Assembly: GCA_965370955.1 (NCBI GenBank)
Contig: CBDUWP010000039.1
Coordinates: 1-14,563 of the forward strand
Length of the DNA stretch: 14,563 bases
Origin: CBDUWP01 sp965370955
Lineage (GTDB): Bacteria > Planctomycetota > Phycisphaerae > Sedimentisphaerales > Anaerobacaceae
Direction of reading: 5' to 3'
Shown: in pieces, positions 1 to 7,185 of the stretch
Layout: every line of letters starts with the position of its first letter
Numbering within the stretch: position 1 is the first letter of the stretch
Notes under the pieces: model-generated
Told to the model about the DNA's origin: nothing
Database searches by the model: none
What the model saw: the letters and a program-made list of their open reading frames with translations, nothing else
Translations under genes and position numbers: made by a program

Positions 1-222
1 ATTTAAAATCGAATGCAAATTACTGCCGTCAGTTAAATCTGCATAAATGAGCTTCAATTTTGTGTCATAATGCGGATCTTTGTATAAATGGTCTATCCTC
101 TTAGTGTTAAAGGACGAGCTTCTGCGAATAAGGCCATAAACTTCATACCCTTTTTCTAATAGCAATTCTGTCAGGTAAGAACCATCCTGACCAGTTATAC
201 CAGTAATCAACGCTTTTTTCAT
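1..222 (-). CDS. gmd: GDP-mannose 4,6-dehydratase, N-terminal part (gene runs off the window)
   Basis: Only the first 74 codons are present. The enzyme converts GDP-D-mannose to GDP-4-keto-6-deoxy-D-mannose in the cytoplasm, the first step toward GDP-fucose, GDP-rhamnose and related sugars for surface polysaccharides. The N-terminus reads MKKALITGITGQDGSYL, the NAD(P)-binding Rossmann loop (G8, G11, G14) of short-chain dehydrogenases in the form typical of Gmd. It is followed by the family-typical LIRRSSSFNTKRIDHLY segment and by ADLTD at 61-65 ending the third strand. The ATG at 220-222 is the only sensible start because the Rossmann strand begins at residue 3. No strong ribosome binding site is seen (a GAGAG lies about 11 nt upstream). 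Family members are usually 340-370 residues, so about four fifths lies outside. A GDP-6-deoxy sugar reductase or glycan genes would be expected further left, but this is not visible. Confidence 0.93.
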   Translation of the reverse strand, partial: MKKALITGITGQDGSYLTELLLEKGYEVYGLIRRSSSFNTKRIDHLYKDPHYDTKLKLIYADLTDGSNLHSILN

Positions 223-523
223 AAATCAATAGTCTCTCAAAATGAAACCAAAACTAAAGCTATTTCCGATAAAATCACAAGATCCATAGTTATACCACGT
301 GTTATCTCTAACTATCGACACAAAAACAAGATAGCTTTAGAATCGAACCGAATAAGGCAACTACACCTAACTGCTGCAATTATAAGCATATACAGAATTA
401 ACGTCCGATAAGTTCGCACAAAAAATGCTTTTCCAGAACAAATAAGTGAAAACACAGAGAAAAAACAAGGCAAAAGAAGGCTAAAAACCTAAATCAACTA
501 CAAAAATCACCGCGCAGTAAAAA
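223..523. other. Intergenic region between gmd and tRNA-Gly
   Basis: This 301-base AT-rich stretch has no convincing coding frame. Its one clear structure is the nested inverted repeat at 254-340. The remainder (341-523) shows no promoter, terminator or repeat that I can support, and I could not identify a good promoter for gmd. Confidence 0.6.
254..340. repeat. Nested imperfect inverted repeat
   Basis: CTAAAGCTAT at 254-263 is a perfect 10-bp reverse complement of ATAGCTTTAG at 331-340. Inside it, ATAGTTA at 286-292 pairs with TAACTAT at 309-315. At the centre is the imperfect palindrome ATAcCACGTGtTAT at 292-305. The three axes lie at about 297, 300.5 and 298.5, so the arms fold into one long hairpin with a 22/15-nt internal loop. 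It could be a regulatory hairpin, a protein-binding palindrome in the gmd upstream region, or a small degenerate mobile-element remnant. Confidence 0.5.
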
Positions 524-594
524 AGCGGGCGGCGGGAATCGAACCCGCATGACCAGCTTGGAAGGCTGGAGCTTTACCATTAAGCTACGCCCGC
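524..594 (-). tRNA. tRNA-Gly (anticodon TCC)
   Basis: The reverse strand folds into a full 71-nt cloverleaf. The acceptor stem is GCGGGCG/CGCCCGC with U73 as discriminator, the D arm is GCTTAATGGTAAAGC, and the anticodon stem CCAGC/GCTGG closes loop CTTCCAA (anticodon TCC). The T arm is GCGGG TTCGATT CCCGC. U73 is usual for bacterial tRNA-Gly. The 3' CCA is not encoded; a run of T follows directly and probably helps termination. Tail addition must therefore rely on a CCA-adding enzyme. Confidence 0.97.
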
Positions 595-617
595 AAAAAA
601 CAACAATGGCAATTTTG

Positions 618-646
618 TTGATTATTGCCGAATTATCACCTAAAAT
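618..646 (+). promoter_or_regulatory. Probable promoter of the proA-proB operon
   Basis: TTGATT (618-623) and TAAAAT (641-646) are separated by 17 bp on the plus strand, predicting a start near 653 and a leader of about 120 nt before proA. Its -35 overlaps the -10 of the tRNA-Gly promoter and its -10 overlaps that promoter's -35. The leader contains only a weak 5-bp hairpin (GGGTG 700-704 with CACCC 727-731) and no riboswitch I recognise. Confidence 0.42.
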
Positions 647-649
647 CAA
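621..649 (-). promoter_or_regulatory. Probable promoter of tRNA-Gly
   Basis: Read on the minus strand, TTGATT (649-644) and AATAAT (626-621) form a sigma70-type -35/-10 pair with a 17-bp spacer. The predicted start lies about 20 nt before the mature tRNA 5' end. The AATAAT -10 also occurs in the tRNA-Leu promoter. The element overlaps an opposing candidate promoter for proA. Confidence 0.45.
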
Positions 650-771
650 AATAATAGAATAATAAGCAATGACGCCTAAGTCAATCCTAATATTCAAAAG
701 GGTGAAGCCAAAACAAGGAAATTTCGCACCCATGACAACAAAACAATGGCAATAATCGCAAGGCATAAATA

Positions 772-2067
772 ATGACAATCGAACAAATGACTAAAAATGC
801 TAAACAAGCCGCAATACTAATGGCAGCTGTCAAAACAGATATAAAAAATAAAGCTCTGGCCAATATAGCAAATGCACTGCAAAAAAACACCGCAGATATA
901 ATCAATGCTAATCAACAGGATATCAAAAAAGCTAAAAAAGAAAACCTCTCGCAAGCTCTACTAAAACGCCTGACATTCGACCAAGCCAAAATTGATGACG
1001 TCTGCGATGGGATCAAAAGTTTAATAAAATTAGACGAACCTGTCGGAAAAACATTAGCAGCTACAGAACTAGATCAAGGCCTAGAACTCTATAAAATCAG
1101 CTGCCCAATCGGTGTCATAGGCGTTATCTTCGAATCAAGGCCAGATGCACTAGTACAAATATCAACACTCTGCCTAAAAAGCGGCAATGCCGCCCTTCTC
1201 AAAGGAGGATCGGAAGCAAAACAAACAAATAAAATTCTGGCAAAAATAATCAGCCAAACAAGCGAAAAAACCGGATTGCCAAACAACTGGCTTGGATTAC
1301 TGGAAACCAGAGCTGATGTGGCGGACATACTAAAAGCAGATAGGGACATAGATCTCCTCATACCACGAGGAAGCAACGATTTCGTCAAATATATAATGGA
1401 TAACACGAACATTCCGGTGCTCGGTCACGCAGATGGAATATGTCACGTCTATATAGATAGCGATGCTGATCTGACAACAGCTGTCAATGTCACTGTCGAC
1501 TCAAAATGCCAATATGTTGCAGTATGCAATGCCGCAGAAACAATCCTAGTCGATGAAGCAATCGCAAACGATTTTCTGCCAAAACTAAAAAATGAGCTAG
1601 ATAAATATAACACAACTATTTTAGGATGCGAAAAAACTTGCTCAATTATCAAGGCCAACGCCGCCAGCGAAAGCGATTGGAAAACCGAATATCTCGATTA
1701 CACAGTTTCAATAAAAGTCGTAACCGGCATTGACGAAGCAATTGAACATATAAATAAATATGGGTCAGGTCATACAGACGTGATAGTGACAGCCGACAAA
1801 CAAAAAGCAAAAAAATTCACCGACCTAGTCGATAGCGGAAACGTCTTCGTCAACTGCAGCAGCAGATTCAGTGACGGATTCAGATATGGATTCGGCGCAG
1901 AAGTCGGCATAAGCACAAACAAAATCCACGCAAGAGGACCTGTCGGATTAGAGGGACTGCTAATATATAAATGGAAACTCATCGGAAATGGCCAAATCGT
2001 TGCAGATTATGCAAGCGGAAAAAAACAGTTCACCCACAAAAAATTAGACGAGGATTGTCAGCTATAA
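772..2067 (+). CDS. proA: Gamma-glutamyl phosphate reductase (glutamate-5-semialdehyde dehydrogenase)
   Basis: This cytoplasmic enzyme carries out the second step of proline synthesis, the NADPH-dependent reduction of glutamyl-5-phosphate to glutamate-5-semialdehyde, which cyclises to pyrroline-5-carboxylate. At 431 residues it is slightly longer than the usual ~417. It belongs to the aldehyde dehydrogenase fold. Visible family motifs are CPIGVIGVIFESRPDA at 111-126, LLKGGSEA at 142-149, LLIPRGSNDFV at 195-205, and the active-site segment VAVCNAAETILVD around C252, equivalent to C255 of E. coli ProA. The ATG at 772 has an AAGG ten bases upstream. The in-frame ATG at 787 is possible but less well placed. 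One base separates its stop from the proB start, so the pair is translated from one message. The order proA-proB is the reverse of the common proBA arrangement. Confidence 0.97.
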   Translation: MTIEQMTKNAKQAAILMAAVKTDIKNKALANIANALQKNTADIINANQQDIKKAKKENLSQALLKRLTFDQAKIDDVCDGIKSLIKLDEPVGKTLAATELDQGLELYKISCPIGVIGVIFESRPDALVQISTLCLKSGNAALLKGGSEAKQTNKILAKIISQTSEKTGLPNNWLGLLETRADVADILKADRDIDLLIPRGSNDFVKYIMDNTNIPVLGHADGICHVYIDSDADLTTAVNVTVDSKCQYVAVCNAAETILVDEAIANDFLPKLKNELDKYNTTILGCEKTCSIIKANAASESDWKTEYLDYTVSIKVVTGIDEAIEHINKYGSGHTDVIVTADKQKAKKFTDLVDSGNVFVNCSSRFSDGFRYGFGAEVGISTNKIHARGPVGLEGLLIYKWKLIGNGQIVADYASGKKQFTHKKLDEDCQL

Positions 2068-2068
2068 A

Positions 2069-3169
2069 ATGAGAGATTTTAGTAAAACAAAACGCATAGT
2101 AATAAAAATCGGCACTAATACCCTATCGAAAAATCGAAGGCTGGATACCAGCTATCTCCGCAGAATCGCCAGCCAAATCAATAGCATCATCGATCAGGGC
2201 AAAGAGGTTGTAATCATAAGCTCTGGAGCAATAGGGACAGGGGCAAGCCAACTGAACCTTGACAAAAAACCAACAAATACAAAATTGAGACAGGCTTGCT
2301 CGGCAATCGGTCAGCCAATGATAATGAGCGAATATCGCAAAGCTTTCGCCAAGTTCGATGTCACTGTCGCGCAAGTTTTGCTCACGACAGAAGTGCTAAA
2401 CAATAGGCAATCGTACCTGAACCTTCGTACTGCCATCGAGACATTGCTGAAACTAAAAACCGTACCCATCATCAATGAAAATGACAGCGTAAGCACTGAA
2501 GAAATAGGTTCAGCCTTCGGCGATAATGATAAATTAAGCGCTCTCGTGGCCAGCAAATTAGATGCCGATCTGTTGATAATCTTAAGTGATATAGATGCTC
2601 TGTATGATGGGGATCCGAAAAAAAACAAGGATGCCAAAATCATTTCAGTGGTTTATGAAATCACAAAACAAATCGAGGCTAGCGCAGGAAACGCCGGAAG
2701 CGACCATGCTACAGGCGGAATGAAAACGAAAATCCAAGCGGCTAAAATCGCCGCCAGCGCCGGATGCCGAATCGTTTTAGCCAATGGCAGAGCGAGAAAT
2801 GTCATCGGAAACATTATAAAAGGAGCAAACATCGGCACGGTGTTTATGCCAAAAAGAAAACTCAGCAATCGCCTCAGATGGATATTGAACAGCCAATCTG
2901 CCGGCACAATAAATATTGATGATGGAGCTGTCGCCGCAATTAAAAATCATAAAAGCCTCTTGCCAAGAGGAATCGTTTCGATCAAAGGGAACTTCGAGGC
3001 AGGAGCCGTCATCAATCTAAACGATCAAGCCAAAGCTGTTACCAATTTCAGCAGCAGTCAGCTAAAAAAACTTACAGGCAAACACAGCAAAGAAATTACC
3101 AAGCTAATCGGCTCAAAAGCTAAAAGCGTTATTGCCACACCAGAAAATATTGTAATCATTGATTATTAA
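2069..3169 (+). CDS. proB: Glutamate 5-kinase with C-terminal PUA domain
   Basis: ProB phosphorylates glutamate to the unstable glutamyl-5-phosphate, which is passed to ProA; this is the committed and normally proline-inhibited step. Residues 8-260 form the amino-acid kinase domain: VIKIGTNTLS (11-20, phosphate-binding loop), IISSGAIGTG (49-58), NENDSVSTEE (136-145), FGDNDKLSALVA (150-161), LSDIDALYDGDP (172-183) and TGGMKTKIQAA (215-225). Residues about 268-366 match a PUA domain, including LLPRGIVSIKG. The length of 366 residues is typical of the PUA-containing form (E. coli has 367). The ATG follows the proA stop by one base with no separate strong ribosome binding site, so translational coupling is likely. 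A small membrane-protein gene begins six bases after the stop. Confidence 0.97.
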   Translation: MRDFSKTKRIVIKIGTNTLSKNRRLDTSYLRRIASQINSIIDQGKEVVIISSGAIGTGASQLNLDKKPTNTKLRQACSAIGQPMIMSEYRKAFAKFDVTVAQVLLTTEVLNNRQSYLNLRTAIETLLKLKTVPIINENDSVSTEEIGSAFGDNDKLSALVASKLDADLLIILSDIDALYDGDPKKNKDAKIISVVYEITKQIEASAGNAGSDHATGGMKTKIQAAKIAASAGCRIVLANGRARNVIGNIIKGANIGTVFMPKRKLSNRLRWILNSQSAGTINIDDGAVAAIKNHKSLLPRGIVSIKGNFEAGAVINLNDQAKAVTNFSSSQLKKLTGKHSKEITKLIGSKAKSVIATPENIVIIDY

Positions 3170-3175
3170 AAAATC

Positions 3176-3559
3176 ATGCAGCACAGGCAAAATCCAATGG
3201 CACAAAAAATAACAGTCCGGCGAGTTGAAAAAAATAACGAGAACATAAAAAATCCCTCATCAAAGCCGCAAATCAAAATCAAATCAAAAGATATGTTTTT
3301 TCCAATATGCGGCGGAATCATGCTGGACTTTTTGGACCTGACAACTTTTGGGCCAATTGGAATTTATGCGGGCTTCTTGTTGGGCTTTATCATTGGCTAT
3401 CAACTCTGCCCTATATTCGGTTTACACAACGGAAAAAAACGGCTCGTTTGGGCATGTGTGACCGGCATCTATTTCACCATACCCGGCACTGAATATCTCC
3501 CAATCGCCACCATCGGCATATTGCTATTAACTCGAGCACAAAACAACGCCAGAAGATAA
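3176..3559 (+). CDS. Small membrane protein of unknown function
   Basis: I do not recognise this 127-residue protein. Residues 1-40 are hydrophilic and basic (many K, R, N). Hydrophobic segments lie at roughly 57-82 (FGPIGIYAGFLLGFIIGYQL and onward), 89-104 and 107-119, suggesting two or three membrane passes with a cytoplasmic N-terminus. Cysteines occur at 45, 78 and 94. The gene starts six bases after proB and is probably the last gene of the proline operon, but the protein resembles no known proline transporter or proline-synthesis enzyme. Neither the ATG at 3176 nor the in-frame ATG at 3197 (MAQKITVRR) has a clear ribosome binding site, so the first seven residues are uncertain. That it is a real gene is supported by its length, its coherent hydrophobic pattern and its position. 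Confidence 0.72.
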   Translation: MQHRQNPMAQKITVRRVEKNNENIKNPSSKPQIKIKSKDMFFPICGGIMLDFLDLTTFGPIGIYAGFLLGFIIGYQLCPIFGLHNGKKRLVWACVTGIYFTIPGTEYLPIATIGILLLTRAQNNARR

Positions 3560-3641
3560 TCATTTCATTCAGCAATCGCATCGTAAGCCTGTAAACGACA
3601 GCAATCTCTGGTAACTACGCCGTAAGAATAAAAAATCACAG

Positions 3642-3670
3642 TTGACAACAACCGCTAAATAGCTAATAAT
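3642..3670 (+). promoter_or_regulatory. Promoter of tRNA-Leu
   Basis: A perfect TTGACA -35 (3642-3647) is followed after 17 bp by AATAAT (3665-3670). The predicted start is at about 3677, only a few bases before the mature tRNA 5' end. Position and near-consensus sequence fit a strong stable-RNA promoter. Confidence 0.75.
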
Positions 3671-3682
3671 GGCCGTTTCCTA

Positions 3683-3766
3683 GCCGAAGTGGCGGAATTG
3701 GCAGACGCGCAGGATTCAAAATCCTGTCCTGGCAACAGGGTGAGGGTTCGATTCCCTCCTTCGGCA
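3683..3766 (+). tRNA. tRNA-Leu (anticodon CAA)
   Basis: The 84-nt cloverleaf has the long variable arm of type II tRNAs (GTCCTGGCAACAGGGTGA region). The acceptor stem is GCCGAAG/CTTCGGC with A73, the anticodon stem CAGGA/TCCTG closes loop TTCAAAA (anticodon CAA, reading UUG), and the T arm is GAGGG TTCGATT CCCTC. A73 and the large variable arm are leucine identity features. CCA is not encoded; six T residues follow A73. Confidence 0.97.
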
Positions 3767-3822
3767 TTTTTTATCGCTATGCCAAATTTCATAAAATTTC
3801 GCCAGCTGCCAAAAATAAATGC

Positions 3823-4986
3823 TCAATTCACAAAGGGTGACATGTCACGCAGCTTGTCAACTATCGAAGGCATTTTTTCAACAACGAAATCAATCTCTTT
3901 TTCAGTATTATATCTGCTCAAGCTAAACCTGATCGAGCCGTGAGCCTGAGTAAAAGGAACTCCCATAGCACGCAAAACATGCGAAGGTTCAAGAGAACCA
4001 CTACTGCAGGCTGAACCACTGGAAGCGCAAACACCAAACATATCCAGCATCATCAAAATAGCTTCGCCCTCAATATATTCAAAGCTTATATTCGTCGTGT
4101 TCGGCAGGCGATTTTTACTGTCGCCATTAACCGTCGCACCTTTACAGGTTTTAAGGATCCGCTCCTCTAACTTGTCACGCAGCTGACTCATGCGGCCATT
4201 GTCCTTTTGCATATTTTGCTCAGCCAATTGACAGGCCTTGCCCAAAGCAACAATTCCGCCAACATTTTCAGTGCCGGCTCTTTTGCCGGACTCCTGATGG
4301 CCGCCTAACATAAACGGCGATAGCCGAGTGCCTTTACGAACATACAAAACACCGGTGCCTTTTAAGCCATGTAATTTATGAGCTGACAAGCTAAGCAAAT
4401 CAATTTTGCTTTCTTGTAAATTTACCGGCAATTTGCCAACCGCCTGAACAGCGTCCGTATGAAAAATCACATCTTTATCGCTGGTCAACTCAGCTATTTT
4501 GTCGACCGGAAAAATAACGCCAGTTTCATTGTTAGCATACATCAATGTCACCAGTGCCGTGTCATCGTCTATTTCGCTTTCGAGATGGGCCATGTCCAGT
4601 GCGCCGGTTCTATCGACTCCGATCTCGACAACCTTATAGCCTTTGCCCTGCAATGCTCGGCAAACAGTCAAAACAGCTGGATGCTCGACTCGGCTGGTGA
4701 TTATTTTACGCCTGCCCTTAGATGATGCCAATACTCCCTTTATAGCGGCATTGTCGCTTTCTGTGCCGCCGGAAGTGAAAATTATTTCTGACGGATCGCA
4801 GTGAATAAGCGATGCCACCTGACTGCGAGCCTGAGCGATTTTAGATGACAAATCGCCGCCAAAATTATGCATGCTTGAAGGGTTGCCGTAAAAAGTGCTG
4901 TACAACGGAACGATCAGTTCCACGATTTTATCTGCAACCTTTGTCGTCGCATTATTATCAAAATAAATCACCTGTTTGTTATTCAT
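3823..4986 (-). CDS. nifS: Cysteine desulfurase, NifS type
   Basis: NifS is a PLP enzyme that takes sulfur from L-cysteine as an enzyme-bound persulfide, releasing alanine, and hands it to the NifU scaffold. The 387-residue protein shows YFDNNATT at 8-15, the HTDAVQAVGK segment with D178/Q181, the PLP lysine K204 in SAHKLHGLKG, and the catalytic cysteine C327 in SSGSACSSGSLEPSHVL. That loop is the NifS form and very close in position to C325 of Azotobacter NifS. The frame is open for 14 more codons upstream, but I place the start at 4986: the ATG there is preceded by AGGAGG six bases upstream, and family members begin at this point. The start overlaps the nifU stop by eight bases, so the two are translationally coupled. 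It is the last gene of the minus-strand cluster. No nitrogenase genes are present, so a general Fe-S role is most likely. Confidence 0.96.
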   Translation of the reverse strand: MNNKQVIYFDNNATTKVADKIVELIVPLYSTFYGNPSSMHNFGGDLSSKIAQARSQVASLIHCDPSEIIFTSGGTESDNAAIKGVLASSKGRRKIITSRVEHPAVLTVCRALQGKGYKVVEIGVDRTGALDMAHLESEIDDDTALVTLMYANNETGVIFPVDKIAELTSDKDVIFHTDAVQAVGKLPVNLQESKIDLLSLSAHKLHGLKGTGVLYVRKGTRLSPFMLGGHQESGKRAGTENVGGIVALGKACQLAEQNMQKDNGRMSQLRDKLEERILKTCKGATVNGDSKNRLPNTTNISFEYIEGEAILMMLDMFGVCASSGSACSSGSLEPSHVLRAMGVPFTQAHGSIRFSLSRYNTEKEIDFVVEKMPSIVDKLRDMSPFVN

Positions 4987-5839
4987 CGCTGTCCTCCTGC
5001 TCCTGAACGAACAATGTTTCAGCAACAAATTCCTTCAACTTCGCCTCGACAACCTCCTTCATAGTAAACTCAGATTGACGGCACTGGCTGCACATCCCTC
5101 GAAAAGCAATGATGACCCTGTCACCATCAACATCGATCAATTCAATATTGCCGCCATGAGCCTGAAGCATCGGCCGAATCTGCTCATCAATCGTCTGACC
5201 AATCAGGCGTATCTTTTCAATGTTGGTCAACTTCGCAGGCCGAACCGCTTTTTCAGTTGGCTCGTCCGTTTTTGACTGACCGGCAACGTCATCGATTATT
5301 TTTTGAATGTCACCGTGACAGCTTCCGCAAGCTCCGCCGGCTTTACAATAATTTGTCACCTGTTCAACTGTCGTAAGATTATTTTCTTTAACCACCTCTA
5401 TAATCTCGTGATCGGTAACGCCAAAACAATTGCAAACAACCTTGCCCTCAAGCCTAACCGGTTTCGTAGAACCTGTTCGATAGTTTTCGATCGCAGCTTC
5501 AAGGGCCTCTTTGCCCATAACAGAACAGTGCATCTTCTGCTCCGGCAGGCCGCCGAGATAATCAGCAATATCGCGATTGGTGATCTCCAGTGCCTCGTCA
5601 AGAGTTTTGCCCTTTACAAGCTCGGTCAAAACAGAACTTGTCGCTATGGCACTTGCGCAGCCGAATGTTTTGAATTTTGCTTCAGAGATTCGGTCATTGC
5701 CATCGAGCTTAAAAGTGAATTTCAGCGCGTCACCGCAAGCCATCGAACCAACCTGTCCAACGCCATCGGCATCTTTAATTTCACCAACATTTCTCGGGTT
5801 AAAGAAATGCTCCTTCAATTTATCTGTATAATCCCACAT
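4979..5839 (-). CDS. nifU: NifU, three-domain Fe-S cluster scaffold protein
   Basis: NifU receives sulfur from NifS and iron, assembles [2Fe-2S] and [4Fe-4S] clusters, and passes them to apo-proteins. All three domains of full-length NifU are visible in 286 residues. The IscU-like N-terminal scaffold has C35 (ACGDA, with D37), C61 (FGCASA) and C105. The BFD-type [2Fe-2S] domain has C136, C138, C171 and C174. The C-terminal Nfu domain has the C250-x-x-C253 pair in GMCSQC. The first seven cysteines match Azotobacter NifU positions almost one to one. I start at the ATG 5837-5839 (MWDYTDKLKEHF), the usual NifU N-terminus, with GGCGGA seven bases upstream. An in-frame TTG at 5854 would add five residues but lacks a ribosome binding site. 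It lies 36 bases after metY and overlaps nifS. Confidence 0.96.
   Translation of the reverse strand: MWDYTDKLKEHFFNPRNVGEIKDADGVGQVGSMACGDALKFTFKLDGNDRISEAKFKTFGCASAIATSSVLTELVKGKTLDEALEITNRDIADYLGGLPEQKMHCSVMGKEALEAAIENYRTGSTKPVRLEGKVVCNCFGVTDHEIIEVVKENNLTTVEQVTNYCKAGGACGSCHGDIQKIIDDVAGQSKTDEPTEKAVRPAKLTNIEKIRLIGQTIDEQIRPMLQAHGGNIELIDVDGDRVIIAFRGMCSQCRQSEFTMKEVVEAKLKEFVAETLFVQEQEDSDE
4993..4998 (-). promoter_or_regulatory. Ribosome binding site of nifS
   Basis: A perfect AGGAGG on the minus strand lies six bases before the ATG at 4986, inside the 3' end of nifU. It fixes the nifS start and rejects the longer frame to 5028. Confidence 0.85.
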
Positions 5840-5875
5840 AATATTATCCGCCAACAGTTAAAATTTGGTTAACAA

Positions 5876-7174
5876 TTATTCTATTTTACCGGCTAAATCG
5901 AGCGCCTGTGCAAAATCATTTAAAATGTCCTTGATGTTTTCTGTGCCGACAGAGACCCTGATATAATCTTCTGTTACACCTGCTGCTTTTTGTTCATCTG
6001 ATGTCAACTGCTGATGAGTCGTACTTGCTGGATGGATCACCAGCGTTTTACTATCGAGAATGTTGGCTAAATGGCTCGCCAGCTTAACAGAATCGATAAA
6101 CTTGACGCCGGCTTTTCTGCCGCCTTTGATGCCAAAGCCCAAAATTGCACCCTTGCCATTTGGCAAATATTTATCTGCTAATTCATGATCTCGATGCGAT
6201 TTTAGGCCCGGATAATTCACCCAGCTAACCATCGGATGAGCTTCTAACCACGTGGATAAAGCCATAGCATTTTCACAATGACGCGGCACTCGAAGATGCA
6301 AAGTTTCAAGACCCTGCAAAAATAAAAACGCATTAAATGGTGACATGCAAGCTCCCATGTCACGCAACAATTGGACACGCAGTTTCACTGCAAAAGCCGC
6401 TTCGGCGGCGAGGTCTGTATACACAACACCATGATAGCTGGAATCAGGCTCGGTTAATTCGCTAAACTTGCCGCTGGCTGACCAGTCGAACTTGCCGGAA
6501 TCGACAACAACTCCGCCAATGCTCGTGCCATGACCGCCGATCAATTTCGTGCAGCTATGGACAACAACGTCAACGCCATGAGCTATAGGCCTAAACAATA
6601 TCGGGCTGGCGACTGTGTTGTCGCAAAATACGGGCAGGCCCTTATCGTGAGCCAATTTGGTTATCGCTTCGTAATCGAGAACGTCATTTTTCGGATTACC
6701 AATCGTTTCAAGGTATACGAGCTTGGTGTTGGCTTTGATTGCCGCAGCAAAATTTTCCGGGCTCGATGGATCGACAAATGTCACCTCGATACCGAATTTT
6801 TTCAAAGTATGGCTGAACAATGTATAGGTTCCGCCATAAAGAGAGCTGGATGTCACTATATGGTCGCCGCATGAGCAAATGTTAAGCACGCTGCTTGTAA
6901 TGGCTGCCATGCCGGAGCTAAACGCCACAGCTGCAACGCCGCCTTCCATCAAAGCTATTCTTTTTTCCAAAACGTCCGTTGTCGGATTCATCAATCGCGT
7001 ATAGATATTGCCCGGCTCTTTAAGAGCAAAAAGATTCGCCGCATGGTCACTATCTTTGAACATATAACTGGACGTTTGATAAATCGGAACGGCGCGGCTA
7101 AGAGTGTCACTGTCGACTGTATGGCCGCCATGTAATGACAAGGTTTCAAGATGATATTTGGTTTCGTCTAGCAT
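5876..7174 (-). CDS. metY: O-acetylhomoserine sulfhydrylase (aminocarboxypropyltransferase)
   Basis: This PLP enzyme of the Cys/Met metabolism family makes L-homocysteine directly from O-acetylhomoserine and sulfide, bypassing cystathionine. The 432 residues match the long MetY-type length (about 425-440) and not the ~380-400 of MetB/MetC. Visible are the N-terminal LSLHGGHTVD, YTRLMNPT (58-65, phosphate-binding Tyr/Arg), FSSGMAAI (85-92), CDNTVASP (184-191, D185 contacts the PLP ring), and HSCTKLIGGHG with the PLP lysine K210. The start ATG has AGGAG six bases upstream, and this ribosome site overlaps the nadA stop. No homoserine acetyltransferase gene is nearby. A sulfhydrylase acting on another O-acyl substrate cannot be excluded, but the sequence is typical MetY. 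Its place between nadA and nifU ties sulfide use for methionine to the cysteine/Fe-S cluster. Confidence 0.94.
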   Translation of the reverse strand: MLDETKYHLETLSLHGGHTVDSDTLSRAVPIYQTSSYMFKDSDHAANLFALKEPGNIYTRLMNPTTDVLEKRIALMEGGVAAVAFSSGMAAITSSVLNICSCGDHIVTSSSLYGGTYTLFSHTLKKFGIEVTFVDPSSPENFAAAIKANTKLVYLETIGNPKNDVLDYEAITKLAHDKGLPVFCDNTVASPILFRPIAHGVDVVVHSCTKLIGGHGTSIGGVVVDSGKFDWSASGKFSELTEPDSSYHGVVYTDLAAEAAFAVKLRVQLLRDMGACMSPFNAFLFLQGLETLHLRVPRHCENAMALSTWLEAHPMVSWVNYPGLKSHRDHELADKYLPNGKGAILGFGIKGGRKAGVKFIDSVKLASHLANILDSKTLVIHPASTTHQQLTSDEQKAAGVTEDYIRVSVGTENIKDILNDFAQALDLAGKIE

Positions 7175-7180
7175 ATTACT

Positions 7181-7185
7181 CTCCT
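7181..7185 (-). promoter_or_regulatory. Ribosome binding site of metY
   Basis: AGGAG on the minus strand, six bases before the metY ATG. It overlaps the TAG stop of nadA (7184-7186), so termination on nadA and initiation on metY are likely coupled. Confidence 0.8.

Noticed and set aside
669..755. 28-codon reading frame in the proA leader as a proline attenuator peptide
   Set aside because: It has only three scattered prolines, no ribosome binding site and no terminator hairpin after it.
494..778. Minus-strand reading frame of 94 codons over tRNA-Gly
   Set aside because: It is a frame read through the tRNA gene and its promoter; the apparent motif is a translated tRNA sequence.
3560..3641. 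Terminator after the proline operon
   Set aside because: I found no GC-rich hairpin followed by a T run between the membrane-protein stop and the tRNA-Leu promoter.
3689..3943. Plus-strand reading frame beginning MAELADAQDSKSC
   Set aside because: This is the well-known false protein produced by translating a tRNA-Leu, followed by antisense nifS.
3823..5839. Nitrogen-fixation locus, because of nifU and nifS
   Set aside because: No nitrogenase or other nif genes are present, and the neighbours are cysteine, methionine and NAD synthesis genes.
5303..5872. 189-codon plus-strand frame antisense to nifU
   Set aside because: It is a shadow of the nifU codons; it has no recognisable domain and no ribosome binding site, and the minus-strand gene is certain.
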